A DNA stretch of 34,063 nucleotides from Mycobacterium sp. (lineage in GTDB: Bacteria; Actinomycetota; Actinomycetes; Mycobacteriales; Mycobacteriaceae). Under the pieces are notes generated by a model. It was not told where the DNA came from. It saw nothing but the letters and a program-made list of their open reading frames with translations, and ran no database searches. A program made the position numbers and the translations under genes. The DNA lies in contig JAOPVX010000276.1 of NCBI GenBank assembly GCA_025965975.1, positions 1 through 34,063 of the forward strand, read 5' to 3'. Shown here piece after piece: positions 15,725-24,865 of this stretch (position 1 is the stretch's first letter; the number at the start of each line of letters is the position of its first letter).

Positions 15725-17253
15725 GTATCTCTTTGCTGCTGGAAATGGCGGCGTCGTCGAATCCGGACCGCACCGCGGTGGTGTCCGGCGAGATGCGCCT
15801 GACCACAAGTGAACTGAGCGCACTCGCCGACGGCGGGGCGGGAGTCGTCGCGGCGTCGGGCGCCCAGCACGCGGCCTACGTCGGTACCGGCGGCGCGATG
15901 CTGCCGCTGCTGCTGTTTTCCTCCGCGCGAGCGGGGGTTGCGTTCACGCCACTGAACTACCGCCTCAGCGAGGACGGCCTGCGGCAGCTGATCGATCGCC
16001 TGCCGACGCCTATGGTGATCGCCGACGCCGAGTACCGCGATGTCCTCGCCGGTGCAGGCAAGCAGGTCATCACTTCGGATGAGTTCGTGGCGGCCGCGCG
16101 TACCGCGGACTTCTCCAACCCCCACCCCGACCCCAACCTCGACCCCGATGACGTTGCGGTGGTGCTCTTCACGTCGGGGACCACCTCGCGGCCGAAAGCC
16201 GTTGAGCTGACGCACAACAACTTGACCAGCTATGTCACGGGGACGGTGGAGTTCGATTCCGCGGAACCCAGTGACGCCGCACTGATCTGCGTGCCGCCGT
16301 ATCACATCGCGGGCGTCAGCGCCGCATTGTCGAATATTTATGCGAGCCGAAAGATGGTCTATCTGAGGCAGTTCGAGCCGAACGAGTGGGTCCGCCTGGT
16401 GCGCGATGAGGGTGTCTCCACCGCGACGGTGGTACCGACCATGCTGGACCGCATCGTGTCCGTGCTCGAGGCGGAGCCGGTCGAGCTGCCTACGCTGCGA
16501 AACCTGGCGTACGGTGGCTCGAAGGTCGCTCTTCCCTTGGTGCGCAAGGCTCTTGGCCTGCTGCCCGCTGTTGGTTTCGTCAACGCCTACGGACTCACCG
16601 AGACCAGCTCGACTATCGCGGTGCTCTCCCCCGACGACCATCGGGCCGCGTTGGCCGCCTCCGACGACGCGGTCGCGCGGCGGCTCGGATCGGTCGGACA
16701 GCCGGTACCCGGAATCGAGGTGCAGATCCGCAGCGAGGACGGCACCGTCCTGCAGCCGGGCCGCAACGGTGAGTTGTTCGTGCGCGGCGAGCAGGTGGCT
16801 GGACGCTATACCGAGATCGGTTCGGTGCTCGACGCCGACGGATGGTTCCCCACCAAAGACGTTGCCATGCTGGACGAGGGCGGCTACCTGTTCATCGGCG
16901 GCCGGTCCGACGACACGATCATCCGGGGCGGGGAGAACATCGCCCCCGCCGAGATCGAGGACGTGCTCGTCGAGCATCCCTCGGTGCGCGATTGTGTGGT
17001 GGTCGGCCCTGAGGACCCCGAATGGGGCCAGATCATCGTTGCGGTGGTGGTGCCCGCCGAGGGCGCTGCACCAGACGCCGACGACCTGCGCGAGCATGTG
17101 CGAGCGCAGCTACGCGGATCACGCACGCCCGATCGCGTGGTGTTCCGTGATGAGCTGCCGACCAACGCGACCGGCAAGGTGTTGCGCCGCGAACTGGTCG
17201 ACGAATTGAACCGCGCACGCGCGGAGCACGAAAAACTAAGGAGCCGAACATGA
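15721..17253 (+). CDS. Acyl-CoA synthetase (AMP-forming), second FadD-type ligase of the cluster
   Basis: The 510-residue ANL ligase has the P-loop FTSGTTSRPKA (150-160), YGLTE motif, a GWFPTKD segment in place of the usual GW(Y/F)xTGD, GGENIAPAEIE and C-terminal TGK with K486. It forms an acyl-CoA thioester. The Thr-Gly of the hinge GD motif is changed to TKD, which also occurs in other actinobacterial ligases. The gene is coupled to the SDR by ATGA and to the small protein downstream by another ATGA. With the ligase at 8138 the cluster has two activating enzymes, perhaps for the starting acid and for an intermediate released later. Confidence 0.91.
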   Translation: MSISLLLEMAASSNPDRTAVVSGEMRLTTSELSALADGGAGVVAASGAQHAAYVGTGGAMLPLLLFSSARAGVAFTPLNYRLSEDGLRQLIDRLPTPMVIADAEYRDVLAGAGKQVITSDEFVAAARTADFSNPHPDPNLDPDDVAVVLFTSGTTSRPKAVELTHNNLTSYVTGTVEFDSAEPSDAALICVPPYHIAGVSAALSNIYASRKMVYLRQFEPNEWVRLVRDEGVSTATVVPTMLDRIVSVLEAEPVELPTLRNLAYGGSKVALPLVRKALGLLPAVGFVNAYGLTETSSTIAVLSPDDHRAALAASDDAVARRLGSVGQPVPGIEVQIRSEDGTVLQPGRNGELFVRGEQVAGRYTEIGSVLDADGWFPTKDVAMLDEGGYLFIGGRSDDTIIRGGENIAPAEIEDVLVEHPSVRDCVVVGPEDPEWGQIIVAVVVPAEGAAPDADDLREHVRAQLRGSRTPDRVVFRDELPTNATGKVLRRELVDELNRARAEHEKLRSRT

Positions 17254-17552
17254 TCAAGAACGGCACACGGCTGCAGAGCCAGGTCTGCGACACGCAAGTG
17301 ATCGTCGTTCGCACCGCCGACAGCCTTGACGATCTGCGGGCGGGCGGGGCTCCGATGGTGCCGATCGGCACCGACGCCTCCGGTGACGCCACGCTGGATC
17401 CGGCATTCTCCGACGGCAACGCGATGGGTAAGCGTTATGTCGACGAATCCGGCGCCGAGGTGCTCGTGACGAAGGCAGGCGCAGGGACACTGAGCATTGG
17501 CGCCACAGCGCTGGCGTTGAAGGAAGCAAAGCCGCTACCGGCCAGCGACTGA
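17250..17552 (+). CDS. Small conserved protein of unknown function, end of the SDR-ligase operon
   Basis: The protein has 100 residues, no membrane segment and no signal peptide. Conserved-looking segments are RLQSQVCDTQVIVVR near the N-terminus, GGAPMVPIG, GNAMGKRY and VTKAGAGTLSIGATALALKEAKPLPASD at the C-terminus. I recall similar small proteins in actinobacterial catabolic operons next to acyl-CoA ligases, but know no function. It overlaps the ligase stop by 4 bp, so it is co-translated and may assist that enzyme. AAGGAG precedes the ATG. A single Cys is present, so metal binding by a Cys cluster is unlikely. Confidence 0.8.
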   Translation: MIKNGTRLQSQVCDTQVIVVRTADSLDDLRAGGAPMVPIGTDASGDATLDPAFSDGNAMGKRYVDESGAEVLVTKAGAGTLSIGATALALKEAKPLPASD

Positions 17553-17565
17553 TACGCTGCGGCTC

Positions 17566-19044
17566 GTGAGGCCGCTTAGCCTGCACATTCGATACGCGGC
17601 GGGTCTCACGTTGGCCTTCCTGCTTGCCGCGGCCGAAGTTGTCGTGATTGTGGTCTCGCTCGGCGATCAGGCAGTGGCGGGCGCGCAGAGCGTGTTCACG
17701 GGGAAGAATTTGATCACCACCGTCGGGTTGGTCCTCGCCGGTGCCGTCAGCGTGGCAATTGGCGGCATCCTGATTGTGGCGCCGTTGCTGGACTGGCAGG
17801 GCTCGGGTCGCGAACCCACCGCGAAGGAACGCCGCACGGCGCTGAACATTTCGTGGCGCCAGACAGCCCTGCTTTCTGTGCCTTGGTGGGTTGCCGGGGC
17901 TGTCCTGATCCCGATGAATCTCAACGGCGGCGCGGGAGTCGCGCTCGTGATCGGCTTTTCGATCATGTTCGGCGCCACCGCAGCCATCAGCACCGGGTTC
18001 TTGTTCACACAACGGACGCTTCGCCCGTTATTGGCAGCCGCTGCAGCCGATCTCGACACCGGGCCAGTCACGCCGGGTGTGCGGGCGCGACTGATACTCA
18101 TGTGGACCGTGTGTACGGCGCTTCCGGGTCTGGCAATCACGCTGTTGACCCTGATGCGCAGGAACGGCTGGATCATCGAGCAGACCGCATCAGTCGAGTG
18201 GCCCGTGCTCGTACTGGCAATCGTCGCAGTGATGCTTGGGCTTCGGTCGATGATCCTGGTGTCCCGATCGATTTCCGATCCGTTGCGTGAGGTCGTCGAC
18301 GCCATGGCGCAGGTCGAGCAGGGGCACCTCGGCGACATGCTCGACGTGTACGAGAGATCCGAAATCGGCCGACTGCAAAACGGATTCAACCGGATGGTCG
18401 TCGGTCTGCGCGAACGTGACAGGCTGCGGGACCTGTTCGGTCGCCACGTAGGCACCGAAGTGGTGCGTCGCGCCGTGGAGGAGAACGAATCACTCTCCGG
18501 AGATGACCGTGAGGTCGCGATTCTGTTCATCGATCTGGTTGACTCGACGAAACTCGCGACCGATCGGCCTCCTCACGAGGTCGCCGAAGTGCTCAACGAC
18601 TTCTTCCGGATCGTGGTCGCGGCCGTGGACGAGCGCCACGGGCTGATCAACAAGTTTCAGGGCGACGCCGCGCTCGCGGTGTTCGGCGCGCCGTTGCGTA
18701 TCGACGATCCGGCGTCGGCGGCACTGTCCACCGCGCGGGCGCTGGCCGCCGACCTGCGGCGCCTGCCCGTTGACTTCGGCATCGGAGTATCGGCCGGGCC
18801 CGTCTTCGCGGGCAATATCGGTGCCGAAAACCGTTATGAGTACACGGTTGTCGGCGATGCCGTCAACGAGGCGGCACGGCTGGCAGACCGGGCCAAGGAC
18901 TTCGAAGAACGGGTGCTGTGTTCCGCCGCCGCGATCGACCGCGCCGACGAAGCGGAGCGACGGTCGTGGTCCGTGCAGGGCTCGGAGATGTTGCGGGGCC
19001 GGTCGCGACTCACCCAGATCTCGGCGCCCGTGCGCGGGGGCTAG
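17566..19044 (+). CDS. Membrane-anchored class III adenylate cyclase with HAMP domain
   Basis: The 492-residue protein starts at GTG 17566. Six hydrophobic segments lie within residues 10-230, a HAMP linker at about 230-285 ([23 protein letters not shown]) and a class III nucleotide cyclase domain at about 310-480. Catalytic residues are present: metal-binding D323 (FIDLVDS) and D367 (NKFQGD), adenine-selecting K363, and D431, N434 and R438 in [10 protein letters not shown]. This architecture is that of M. tuberculosis Rv1318c-Rv1320c and Rv3645. It makes cAMP in response to a membrane signal. It follows the catabolic operon by 13 bp in the same direction, so read-through is possible, but a functional tie is not shown. 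Confidence 0.93.
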   Translation: MRPLSLHIRYAAGLTLAFLLAAAEVVVIVVSLGDQAVAGAQSVFTGKNLITTVGLVLAGAVSVAIGGILIVAPLLDWQGSGREPTAKERRTALNISWRQTALLSVPWWVAGAVLIPMNLNGGAGVALVIGFSIMFGATAAISTGFLFTQRTLRPLLAAAAADLDTGPVTPGVRARLILMWTVCTALPGLAITLLTLMRRNGWIIEQTASVEWPVLVLAIVAVMLGLRSMILVSRSISDPLREVVDAMAQVEQGHLGDMLDVYERSEIGRLQNGFNRMVVGLRERDRLRDLFGRHVGTEVVRRAVEENESLSGDDREVAILFIDLVDSTKLATDRPPHEVAEVLNDFFRIVVAAVDERHGLINKFQGDAALAVFGAPLRIDDPASAALSTARALAADLRRLPVDFGIGVSAGPVFAGNIGAENRYEYTVVGDAVNEAARLADRAKDFEERVLCSAAAIDRADEAERRSWSVQGSEMLRGRSRLTQISAPVRGG

Positions 19045-19167
19045 GCGTGCCTGCTGGTGACTCCGCCGTCGGCGATGAGATGGGAGCCCGTGATGAACGA
19101 CGCCCTTGGTGACATCAGGAACGCCACGGCGTCGGCGATCTCAGTAGGCTGACCGAGTGTCAATGTA
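19041..19167 (-). pseudogene. C-terminal fragment of an SDR gene
   Basis: On the minus strand the sequence reads [20 protein letters not shown] and then [20 protein letters not shown] before a TAG at 19041-19043. This is the standard SDR C-terminus ([13 protein letters not shown]...ITGxxLxxDGG). Upstream of about 19167 the homology stops and the frame is closed by a TGA. The matching N-terminal fragment is found at 21583-21630 in the same orientation. The stop overlaps the cyclase stop on the other strand. Confidence 0.75.
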
Positions 19168-19573
19168 ATCCACGATCAGCCCAGTCGGCGATGCTCTCGA
19201 CGCGCCGCGGCGCACCTGACCCCGCGCAGCACGACCAGATCAACTTCTACGGCGCACCTGCCCGTTCAACGTCGAAACCGCGCTTCGTCGCGAAGGACAC
19301 CGCCCGCTCACCCCCAAGCCGCCTCACCTATTAGCCGCCGGTCGAAGGGACCAGATTCGCTCCGCTGCTAAGGCGACCCCAGATTGGCAACAACAACATC
19401 GCCACCGTGCACGACAACCAAAGGTGAACAGGACTGAGGTGGACCCGATCACGCCGTGCCCGCCACGGACTGCGCTACCGTGCTGCCGTCAGCGGGATCG
19501 TGGAAGACTCGCCCGGCGTTGTGAGCTGCCAGCGTTGGTCGCGCCAGGATGAGAAGCCTTGTCACACGACGGG
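19168..19573. other. Gene-free stretch of about 400 bp
   Basis: No reading frame with recognisable protein similarity was found on either strand, and no clear repeat or RNA gene. It lies between the SDR C-terminal fragment and the WS/DGAT gene. It is probably decayed sequence brought in or left by the rearrangement that split the SDR. Confidence 0.4.
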
Positions 19574-20962
19574 TTAGGCTGCGCGTTCAAGCAATTCGTC
19601 GAGTGCAAGAGAGAAGTCGTCGGCCAATTCCCATAGGTCGGGCAGCAGGTCCGGACAGGAGATGATGCCGACGCCGAGCTTGCCGTTAAGCGACATCACC
19701 GTGATGTTCAGCCCCGAACCGTGGAATATTGGCCCGATCGGATACGTCGCTTCCACTTCGCAACCCAGGAAGTACAGCGTTGTTTGCGGGCCGGACACAT
19801 TGGAGATGATCAGGTTGTGCACCGGGCTTTCGGTGAGCGGGGTGTCGGCGACGAGCCGCATCGCTGCGCCGAACAGCGGCCGGGCAGCGAATTGCATCCA
19901 GTCCTGTACCAGCGTCGGGCCGATGGCCGAACTGTGCTCCTTGGCAGTGGAATTCGCTTCAGCGATCGCGCGCAGCCGCTCGGCCGGGTCGCTGACGTGC
20001 GTCTCCAGGCGGCTGAACATCCCGGAGAGCTGGTTGCGGCCGGGACGGTCTGACTTGTCGTGCACCGACACCGGCACCATCGCCACCAGCGATTTGTCCG
20101 GCAGCTGGCCGCGAGCATGCAGGAACCGTCGCAGCACCCCGGCACATAGGGCCATGACCACGTCGTTGACCGTGACGTTGAAGCGGTTTTTCACCGTCTT
20201 GATGTCGTCGAGCTCCAGTTGGGTGAACGCGATGTTGCGGGCCGCGGTGACCGCGGCGTTGAACGCCGTCGGCGGGGCGGCCAACGGTGCGGCCATCGTT
20301 AAGCCGGCGCGGGCGCGGCGCAGTGTCTTCACGATCGCCGAGACGGTCGTCGGCAGCACAGTGGCCAGTCGCAGCGGGCGCGACGCGAACCTCACCAGCC
20401 CGTCCGCGGCGATCTCAAGCGAGCTGGCGTCGCCGGGGCCGTCGACCGGGTCGGGCGGCGGCGCGTCGGGCTCGGTGCTGCACAGCTGCGCCAGCAGGCC
20501 GGCCCCGGTCACCCCATCGACAGCGGCGTGATGGACCTTGGTCATCACCGCCAGCCGGCCGCCTTCTCGCGCGTCGCTGTCCGCTAGGCCCTCCATCAGC
20601 CACATCTCCCACAGCGGTCGTCCCCGATCCAGCGGCACCGAGGCGATGTGCCCGCACATCTCGGCCAATTCCGCTCGCCCGCCCGGCGATGGCAGCGCGC
20701 TGCGGTGCAGATGACGATTGAGGTCGAAGTCGGTGTCCTCCACCCAGACCGGGTGATCCAGATTGAGCTGGCTGTCGGCGAGCTTTTCGCGGAACTCCGG
20801 TATGGCCTTGATCCGCAAGGCCAACGCGTCGCGGAGCCGATCAAACGTGTAGCCGCCGGGCATCGTCGATGAGTCCACCTCAAGGATGGAACACACATTC
20901 GGTAGCTGGGTGGAAGTTTCGATATACAGAAACCCGGCGTCGAGTCCACTGAGCCTTTCCAT
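19574..20962 (-). CDS. Wax ester synthase/diacylglycerol acyltransferase (WS/DGAT)
   Basis: The 462-residue acyltransferase has the catalytic HHxxxDG motif (H144, H145, D149, G150 in KVHHAAVDG), PLDRGRPLW at about 110-118 and the SNVSGP segment near the C-terminus, all typical of mycobacterial WS/DGAT (tgs) proteins. It esterifies diacylglycerol or a fatty alcohol with acyl-CoA to make storage lipid. The ATG at 20962 gives the family start MERLSGLDAGF; the frame extends 10 codons further, but without similarity. The gene is intact yet lies between the two ends of a broken SDR gene, so it arrived with, or was moved by, a rearrangement. Confidence 0.94.
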   Translation of the reverse strand: MERLSGLDAGFLYIETSTQLPNVCSILEVDSSTMPGGYTFDRLRDALALRIKAIPEFREKLADSQLNLDHPVWVEDTDFDLNRHLHRSALPSPGGRAELAEMCGHIASVPLDRGRPLWEMWLMEGLADSDAREGGRLAVMTKVHHAAVDGVTGAGLLAQLCSTEPDAPPPDPVDGPGDASSLEIAADGLVRFASRPLRLATVLPTTVSAIVKTLRRARAGLTMAAPLAAPPTAFNAAVTAARNIAFTQLELDDIKTVKNRFNVTVNDVVMALCAGVLRRFLHARGQLPDKSLVAMVPVSVHDKSDRPGRNQLSGMFSRLETHVSDPAERLRAIAEANSTAKEHSSAIGPTLVQDWMQFAARPLFGAAMRLVADTPLTESPVHNLIISNVSGPQTTLYFLGCEVEATYPIGPIFHGSGLNITVMSLNGKLGVGIISCPDLLPDLWELADDFSLALDELLERAA

Positions 20963-21173
20963 GCGTTTCGACGCTAACCGTGCCAACAACACACGGGATT
21001 TCGGCAGGGTTTCGTCAGCGTTTCGGGCATCCTCGAATCTAAATCCGTGCGCTGTATTTTGGAGCCATTGGGGACTGGGTGTGGGGCGCTGGAGCGCCGC
21101 CGGGCTCTACCAGCAGTCATCGGCTGTGCCTTGCCCCAGGGGACCGCCACATTTTTCGGTGATTCCACGGTGG
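20963..21173. other. Intergenic sequence upstream of the WS/DGAT gene
   Basis: This AT-richer stretch should hold the WS/DGAT promoter. No coding similarity was seen. It ends at the stop of the frameshifted remnant. Confidence 0.35.
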
Positions 21174-21475
21174 TCAGACATCCAACCCGTAATCGAGGCC
21201 CTGGTGTTGGCTGCGGCTGATGTGCTGTTCGATCCACCGCTGCTGCTCAGCCAGCATGTCCTGGGTCTGCTCTTGCCAGTGCCGTAGGCCGCCCGACGCG
21301 CCTGCACGGCGTGCGTAGGGCGTTCAAGGAGACTGGCCACCCGGGCGGGGAGGAGGTCCTGGTCGGTGTCGGCGGCGATGTCGTGAGCGGTGTGGGCGCG
21401 GTCGTCGTGGTTGGCGATGATGCCGCGCACCAGCGCGGCGGCCTCACCGCGGGTGCCACGGCGCGCGACGTGCAC
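21174..21475 (-). pseudogene. Frameshifted C-terminal remnant of an unidentified large protein
   Basis: Two overlapping minus-strand frames together give a protein-like sequence. The first reads EAAALVRGIIANHDDRAHTA and onward to ERPTHAVQARRAAYG. The second continues HWQEQTQDMLAEQQRWIEQH and ISRSQHQGLDYGLDV before a TGA at 21174. The switch occurs at 21281-21290 and is explained by loss of one G in TAC-GG(G)-CAC-TGG. Upstream a TGA closes the frame. The style resembles the C-terminus of actinobacterial MobF/TraA-type relaxases, but this is only an impression. It suggests a former mobile-element segment. Confidence 0.5.
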
Positions 21476-21582
21476 CCCGGGGTTGGATCACGCAAGCCGC
21501 AACTTGCACGTCAGGGCCGAAAGCACCAACCCCCTGAGGCGGGTGTCGCCCCGGTATCCACAGGCTGGCGCACCTCGCCACT

Positions 21583-21630
21583 GGCCCGCCCAATTCCGGA
21601 CGCCGCGCCCGTCACAACCACACCGCTCAT
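21583..21630 (-). pseudogene. N-terminal fragment of an SDR gene
   Basis: From the ATG at 21630 the minus strand reads MSGVVVTGAASGIGRA, the start and NAD-binding motif (TGxxxGIG) of a classical SDR. Similarity then ends and the frame continues as unrelated sequence to a stop. With the C-terminal fragment at 19041-19167 it represents the two ends of one SDR gene whose middle (about 190 codons) has been replaced by about 2.4 kb. Confidence 0.7.
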
Positions 21631-21681
21631 GGCGACAAGCTACCGCCCGCACACGCGGCGACGTGCAAAGATGCTGGAGAT

Positions 21682-24057
21682 ATGCGAGTCGACGGGCGGG
21701 AAATCACCGTTTCGGGCAACTTGCTGCAACCCCTGACCCGGCGAACCAACGACATCCTGCGACTCGTTCTGGCGGCGGTGTTTCTGGCGGCCGTGATCAC
21801 GAGCTCGCTGATCACCCGCAACGAGTGGGTTGCCCTCGAAAAGTCCATCTCCGAGATCGTCGGAGTCTTGACGCCCACCCAATCCAATCTGGTGTATCTG
21901 GTGTACGGCGTCGCAATTCTGGCGCTGCCGTTCGCGATCCTGATCGGCTTGATCCTCGCGCGGCAGTGGAAGCTGCTCGGGGCGTATGCGGCGGCCGCGT
22001 TCATCGCGTTTCTTGCGCTGTCGATCAGCGGCAACGGCATAGCCGCGCCGAAATGGCATCTCGATTTGTCCGATCGGCTCGACACGCTTCTCTCGCAGTT
22101 CCTCGACGACCCGCGGTGGATCGCGATGCTCGCCGCCGTGCTCACCGTTTCCGGCCCCTGGCTGCCCGCGCGTTGGCGGCGGTGGTGGTGGGCGCTGCTG
22201 CTTGCCTTTGTGCCGATCCACCTCGTCGTCAGCGCGGTGGTACCCGCTCGCTCGCTGCTTGGCCTTGCAGTCGGTTGGTTCGTCGGCGCGCTGGTAGTGC
22301 TCGTGGTCGGCACGCCTGCCCTCGAGGTGCCTCTCGACGGCGCCGTTCGCGCCATGGCCCGGCGTGGATTCCCGGTATCGACGCTGACAGTGGTGCAGCC
22401 CGCGGGGACAGGGCCGCTGGTTCTTTCGGCTAAGTCTGACGACCCGGAGTCGGTGGCCGTTGTCGAGATGTACGGCCCGAATCAGCGTAGTGGTGGATTT
22501 CTGCGCCAGTTCTGGCGTTGGCTGCGGCTGCGCAACAGCGAAACCGCACCGCTGCAGGCCTCCATGCGGCGCGCCGTCGAGCACCGCGCGCTGATGGCCA
22601 TCGCGATCGGCGACATAGGTGTCGCGAATACCTCGACGATGGCCATGGCCACGCTCGACAGGGGATGGACGTTGTACGCGCACACTCCCCCATCCGGCAA
22701 CGCGATCAAGGACTGCTCCGGTGATGGCGCCGTCGCTCGAGTGTGGGAATCGCTTTGCACCTTGCACAATCACCAGATCTCCCATGGGGACCTTCGCGCC
22801 GAGGAGATCACCGTCGACGACGGCACGGCGCGCTTCGGCGGGTTCGGCAGCGCCGAATACGGTGCCACCGACGAACAACTGCAAGCCGACGTAGCCCAGC
22901 TTCTGGTGACGACGACGGCGTTGCACGGCGCCGCCGCCGCGGTCGGTGCGGCGGTGGATGTCTTCGGCAAGGATGCAGTCCTGCTGGCGTCGCGACGACT
23001 GACCAAGTCCGCGATGCCATCACGAATCCGCAAGTCGGTGGCCGATGCCGGTGCAGTCATGTCCGCCTCGCGCGACGAAGTGAAGCGGCGAACCGGGGCC
23101 GACCAGATCCAGGCCGAGACGATCACCAGGTTCAGTCGCTACCAGGTCATCCAACTGGTGCTGCTCGTCGCGCTGGTCTACGTCGCGTACCCGTTCATCA
23201 GCACCGTGCCTGCGTTCTTCTCCGAATTGAGAACGGCGAACTGGTGGTGGGCGCTGCTCGGGCTCGCGGTGTCGGCGTTGACGTATGTCGGTGCTGCAGC
23301 GGCATTGTGGGCCTGTGCCGACGGCCTGGTGAGCTTTAAGAATCTCGCCATCATGCAGGTGGCCAACACGTTTGCCGCGACCACCACGCCCGCCGGTGTA
23401 GGCGGGTTGGCGCTGTCCACGCGGTTCCTGCAGAAGGGCGGCCTTGGCGCGCTGCGTGCGACCGCGGCCGTCGCATTGCAACAGACGATGCAGGTCATCA
23501 CCCATGTCGCATTGCTGATCTTCTTCAGTGCCGCCGCGGGAGCCTCGGCGGAGCTGTCTCACTTCGTCCCGTCGGCCACTCTGCTGTACCTGATCGGCGG
23601 GCTGTTGCTCGGTCTCGTCGGGGCATTCCTGTTCGTGCCGAAACTGCGGCAGTGGCTGGCGACGGCCGTGCGGCCCGGGCTCAACGAGGTGCTCAGCGAG
23701 CTTGCGGAGCTGGCGCGTGAACCCAAGCGCCTGGCTATCATCGTGCTCGGTTGTGCGGCAACGACTCTCGGCATGGCGCTGGCGCTATGGGCCAGCATCG
23801 AGGCATTCGGCGGCGACACGTCGTTTGTCACGGTGACCGTCGTGACGATGGTCGGCGGAACCCTCGCGTCGGCGGCTCCCACCCCCGGGGGGGTCGGCGC
23901 GGTCGAGGCGGCGTTGATCGGCGGTCTCGCCGCATTCGGCGTCCCCACCGCAATCGCCGTGCCGTCGGTGCTGCTGTACCGCGTGTTGACGTGCTGGCTT
24001 CCGGTGTTCATCGGCTGGCCGATCATGCGCTGGCTGACCAGGAAAGACATGATCTAA
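21682..24057 (+). CDS. Lysylphosphatidylglycerol-synthase-type flippase fused to a degenerate kinase domain
   Basis: The 791-residue protein has five or six N-terminal helices (about 25-210), a soluble kinase-like domain (about 235-450) and a C-terminal MprF/AglD-type flippase domain of about seven helices (485-785) with the signature TPGGVGAVEAAL. The kinase part retains the layout of protein/aminoglycoside kinases (HGDLRAEEI at 368-376, FGGFGSAE near 385-392). The Mg-binding Asn is E375, the DFG Asp is Gly, and the presumed ATP-binding Lys (VKVYG in relatives, from memory) is E262 in VEMYG, so it is probably inactive as a kinase. It probably translocates a lipid-linked substrate. GGAG lies just before the ATG. 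Confidence 0.88.
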   Translation: MRVDGREITVSGNLLQPLTRRTNDILRLVLAAVFLAAVITSSLITRNEWVALEKSISEIVGVLTPTQSNLVYLVYGVAILALPFAILIGLILARQWKLLGAYAAAAFIAFLALSISGNGIAAPKWHLDLSDRLDTLLSQFLDDPRWIAMLAAVLTVSGPWLPARWRRWWWALLLAFVPIHLVVSAVVPARSLLGLAVGWFVGALVVLVVGTPALEVPLDGAVRAMARRGFPVSTLTVVQPAGTGPLVLSAKSDDPESVAVVEMYGPNQRSGGFLRQFWRWLRLRNSETAPLQASMRRAVEHRALMAIAIGDIGVANTSTMAMATLDRGWTLYAHTPPSGNAIKDCSGDGAVARVWESLCTLHNHQISHGDLRAEEITVDDGTARFGGFGSAEYGATDEQLQADVAQLLVTTTALHGAAAAVGAAVDVFGKDAVLLASRRLTKSAMPSRIRKSVADAGAVMSASRDEVKRRTGADQIQAETITRFSRYQVIQLVLLVALVYVAYPFISTVPAFFSELRTANWWWALLGLAVSALTYVGAAAALWACADGLVSFKNLAIMQVANTFAATTTPAGVGGLALSTRFLQKGGLGALRATAAVALQQTMQVITHVALLIFFSAAAGASAELSHFVPSATLLYLIGGLLLGLVGAFLFVPKLRQWLATAVRPGLNEVLSELAELAREPKRLAIIVLGCAATTLGMALALWASIEAFGGDTSFVTVTVVTMVGGTLASAAPTPGGVGAVEAALIGGLAAFGVPTAIAVPSVLLYRVLTCWLPVFIGWPIMRWLTRKDMI

Positions 24058-24079
24058 CGACTTCTGGTCGCGCATCACC

Positions 24080-24865
24080 TCAGGGTTTGGCGAAACCCGC
24101 TGCGCTGAGCACCTTTTGACCTGACGCTCCGGTCACCAGGTCGACGAACTTGCGCGCCAACTGCGGATTCTTGGATTCCTTCAGCACGGCGATCGGATAG
24201 GTGTTGACAGCGCCCGCGGCTTCGGGCAACGCCACGGAGGCGACCTTGTCGCCCGCTCCGATCGCGTCGGTGACGTAGACCAGTCCGGCGTCGGCCTGGC
24301 CGGTGGTCACCTTGTTGAGGACGTCGGAAACCGAGGACTCTTCGCTCACGGGATTCAACTTCACACCGGTGGCCTGTTCGACTTTCTGGGTAGCCGACCC
24401 GCACGGCACCTGTGGCGCGCAAACGACCACGTTGAGGCCCGCTTGTGTCAGGTCTTTGAACGAAGCGATCTTCTTCGGGTTGGCTGGCGCGACTGCGATG
24501 GTGAGGGTGTTGGACGCGAAGTTCACCGGGTCACCGGCAAGCAGACCGGCCTGCGCGGCCTTGTCCATGTTCTTGGTGTCCGCCGACGCGAACACGTCGG
24601 CCGGGGCGCCCTGGGTCAGCTGAGTGACCAGATCCGATGAGCCCGCGAACGAGAATTCCACTGAGGCACCTGGGTTTTCGGTCTTGAACTGCTCACCGAT
24701 GTCGGTGAAGGCCTTGTCGAGCGAGGCGGCCGCGGCCACGATGATCTTCCCGCCGGCCGATGCCGTGGTCGACGAACTGGCAGGCGCCTGGTTCGACGAT
24801 CCGCAGCCGCTGATCAGGGCCAGCAACAGCACGCAGAACAACGCCGGCAGACGGAAATTTTTCAC
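24080..24865 (-). CDS. modA: Molybdate ABC transporter substrate-binding lipoprotein
   Basis: The 261-residue periplasmic binding protein has a lipoprotein signal (hydrophobic core then LISGC, Cys at about residue 21) and the ModA pattern: IIVAAAASLDKAFTDIGEQF, FSFAGSSDLVTQLTQGAPADVFASAD and a YVTDAIGAGDKV region near the oxyanion site. It captures molybdate or tungstate for an ABC importer. The GTG at 24865 overlaps the TGA of the HTH-TOBE gene (GTGA). Normally modB and modC follow, but here the next gene is convergent 23 bp away, so the permease and ATPase must be encoded elsewhere or have been lost. Confidence 0.94.
   Translation of the reverse strand: MKNFRLPALFCVLLLALISGCGSSNQAPASSSTTASAGGKIIVAAAASLDKAFTDIGEQFKTENPGASVEFSFAGSSDLVTQLTQGAPADVFASADTKNMDKAAQAGLLAGDPVNFASNTLTIAVAPANPKKIASFKDLTQAGLNVVVCAPQVPCGSATQKVEQATGVKLNPVSEESSVSDVLNKVTTGQADAGLVYVTDAIGAGDKVASVALPEAAGAVNTYPIAVLKESKNPQLARKFVDLVTGASGQKVLSAAGFAKP

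Noticed and set aside
15673-17097. 474-codon minus-strand frame opposite the second ligase
   Set aside because: It is a shadow frame; the ligase on the plus strand has all motifs and coupled neighbours.
21640-22926. 428-codon minus-strand frame opposite the flippase gene
   Set aside because: It is rich in Arg, Gln and His and lacks membrane or domain patterns, while the plus strand encodes a clear protein.
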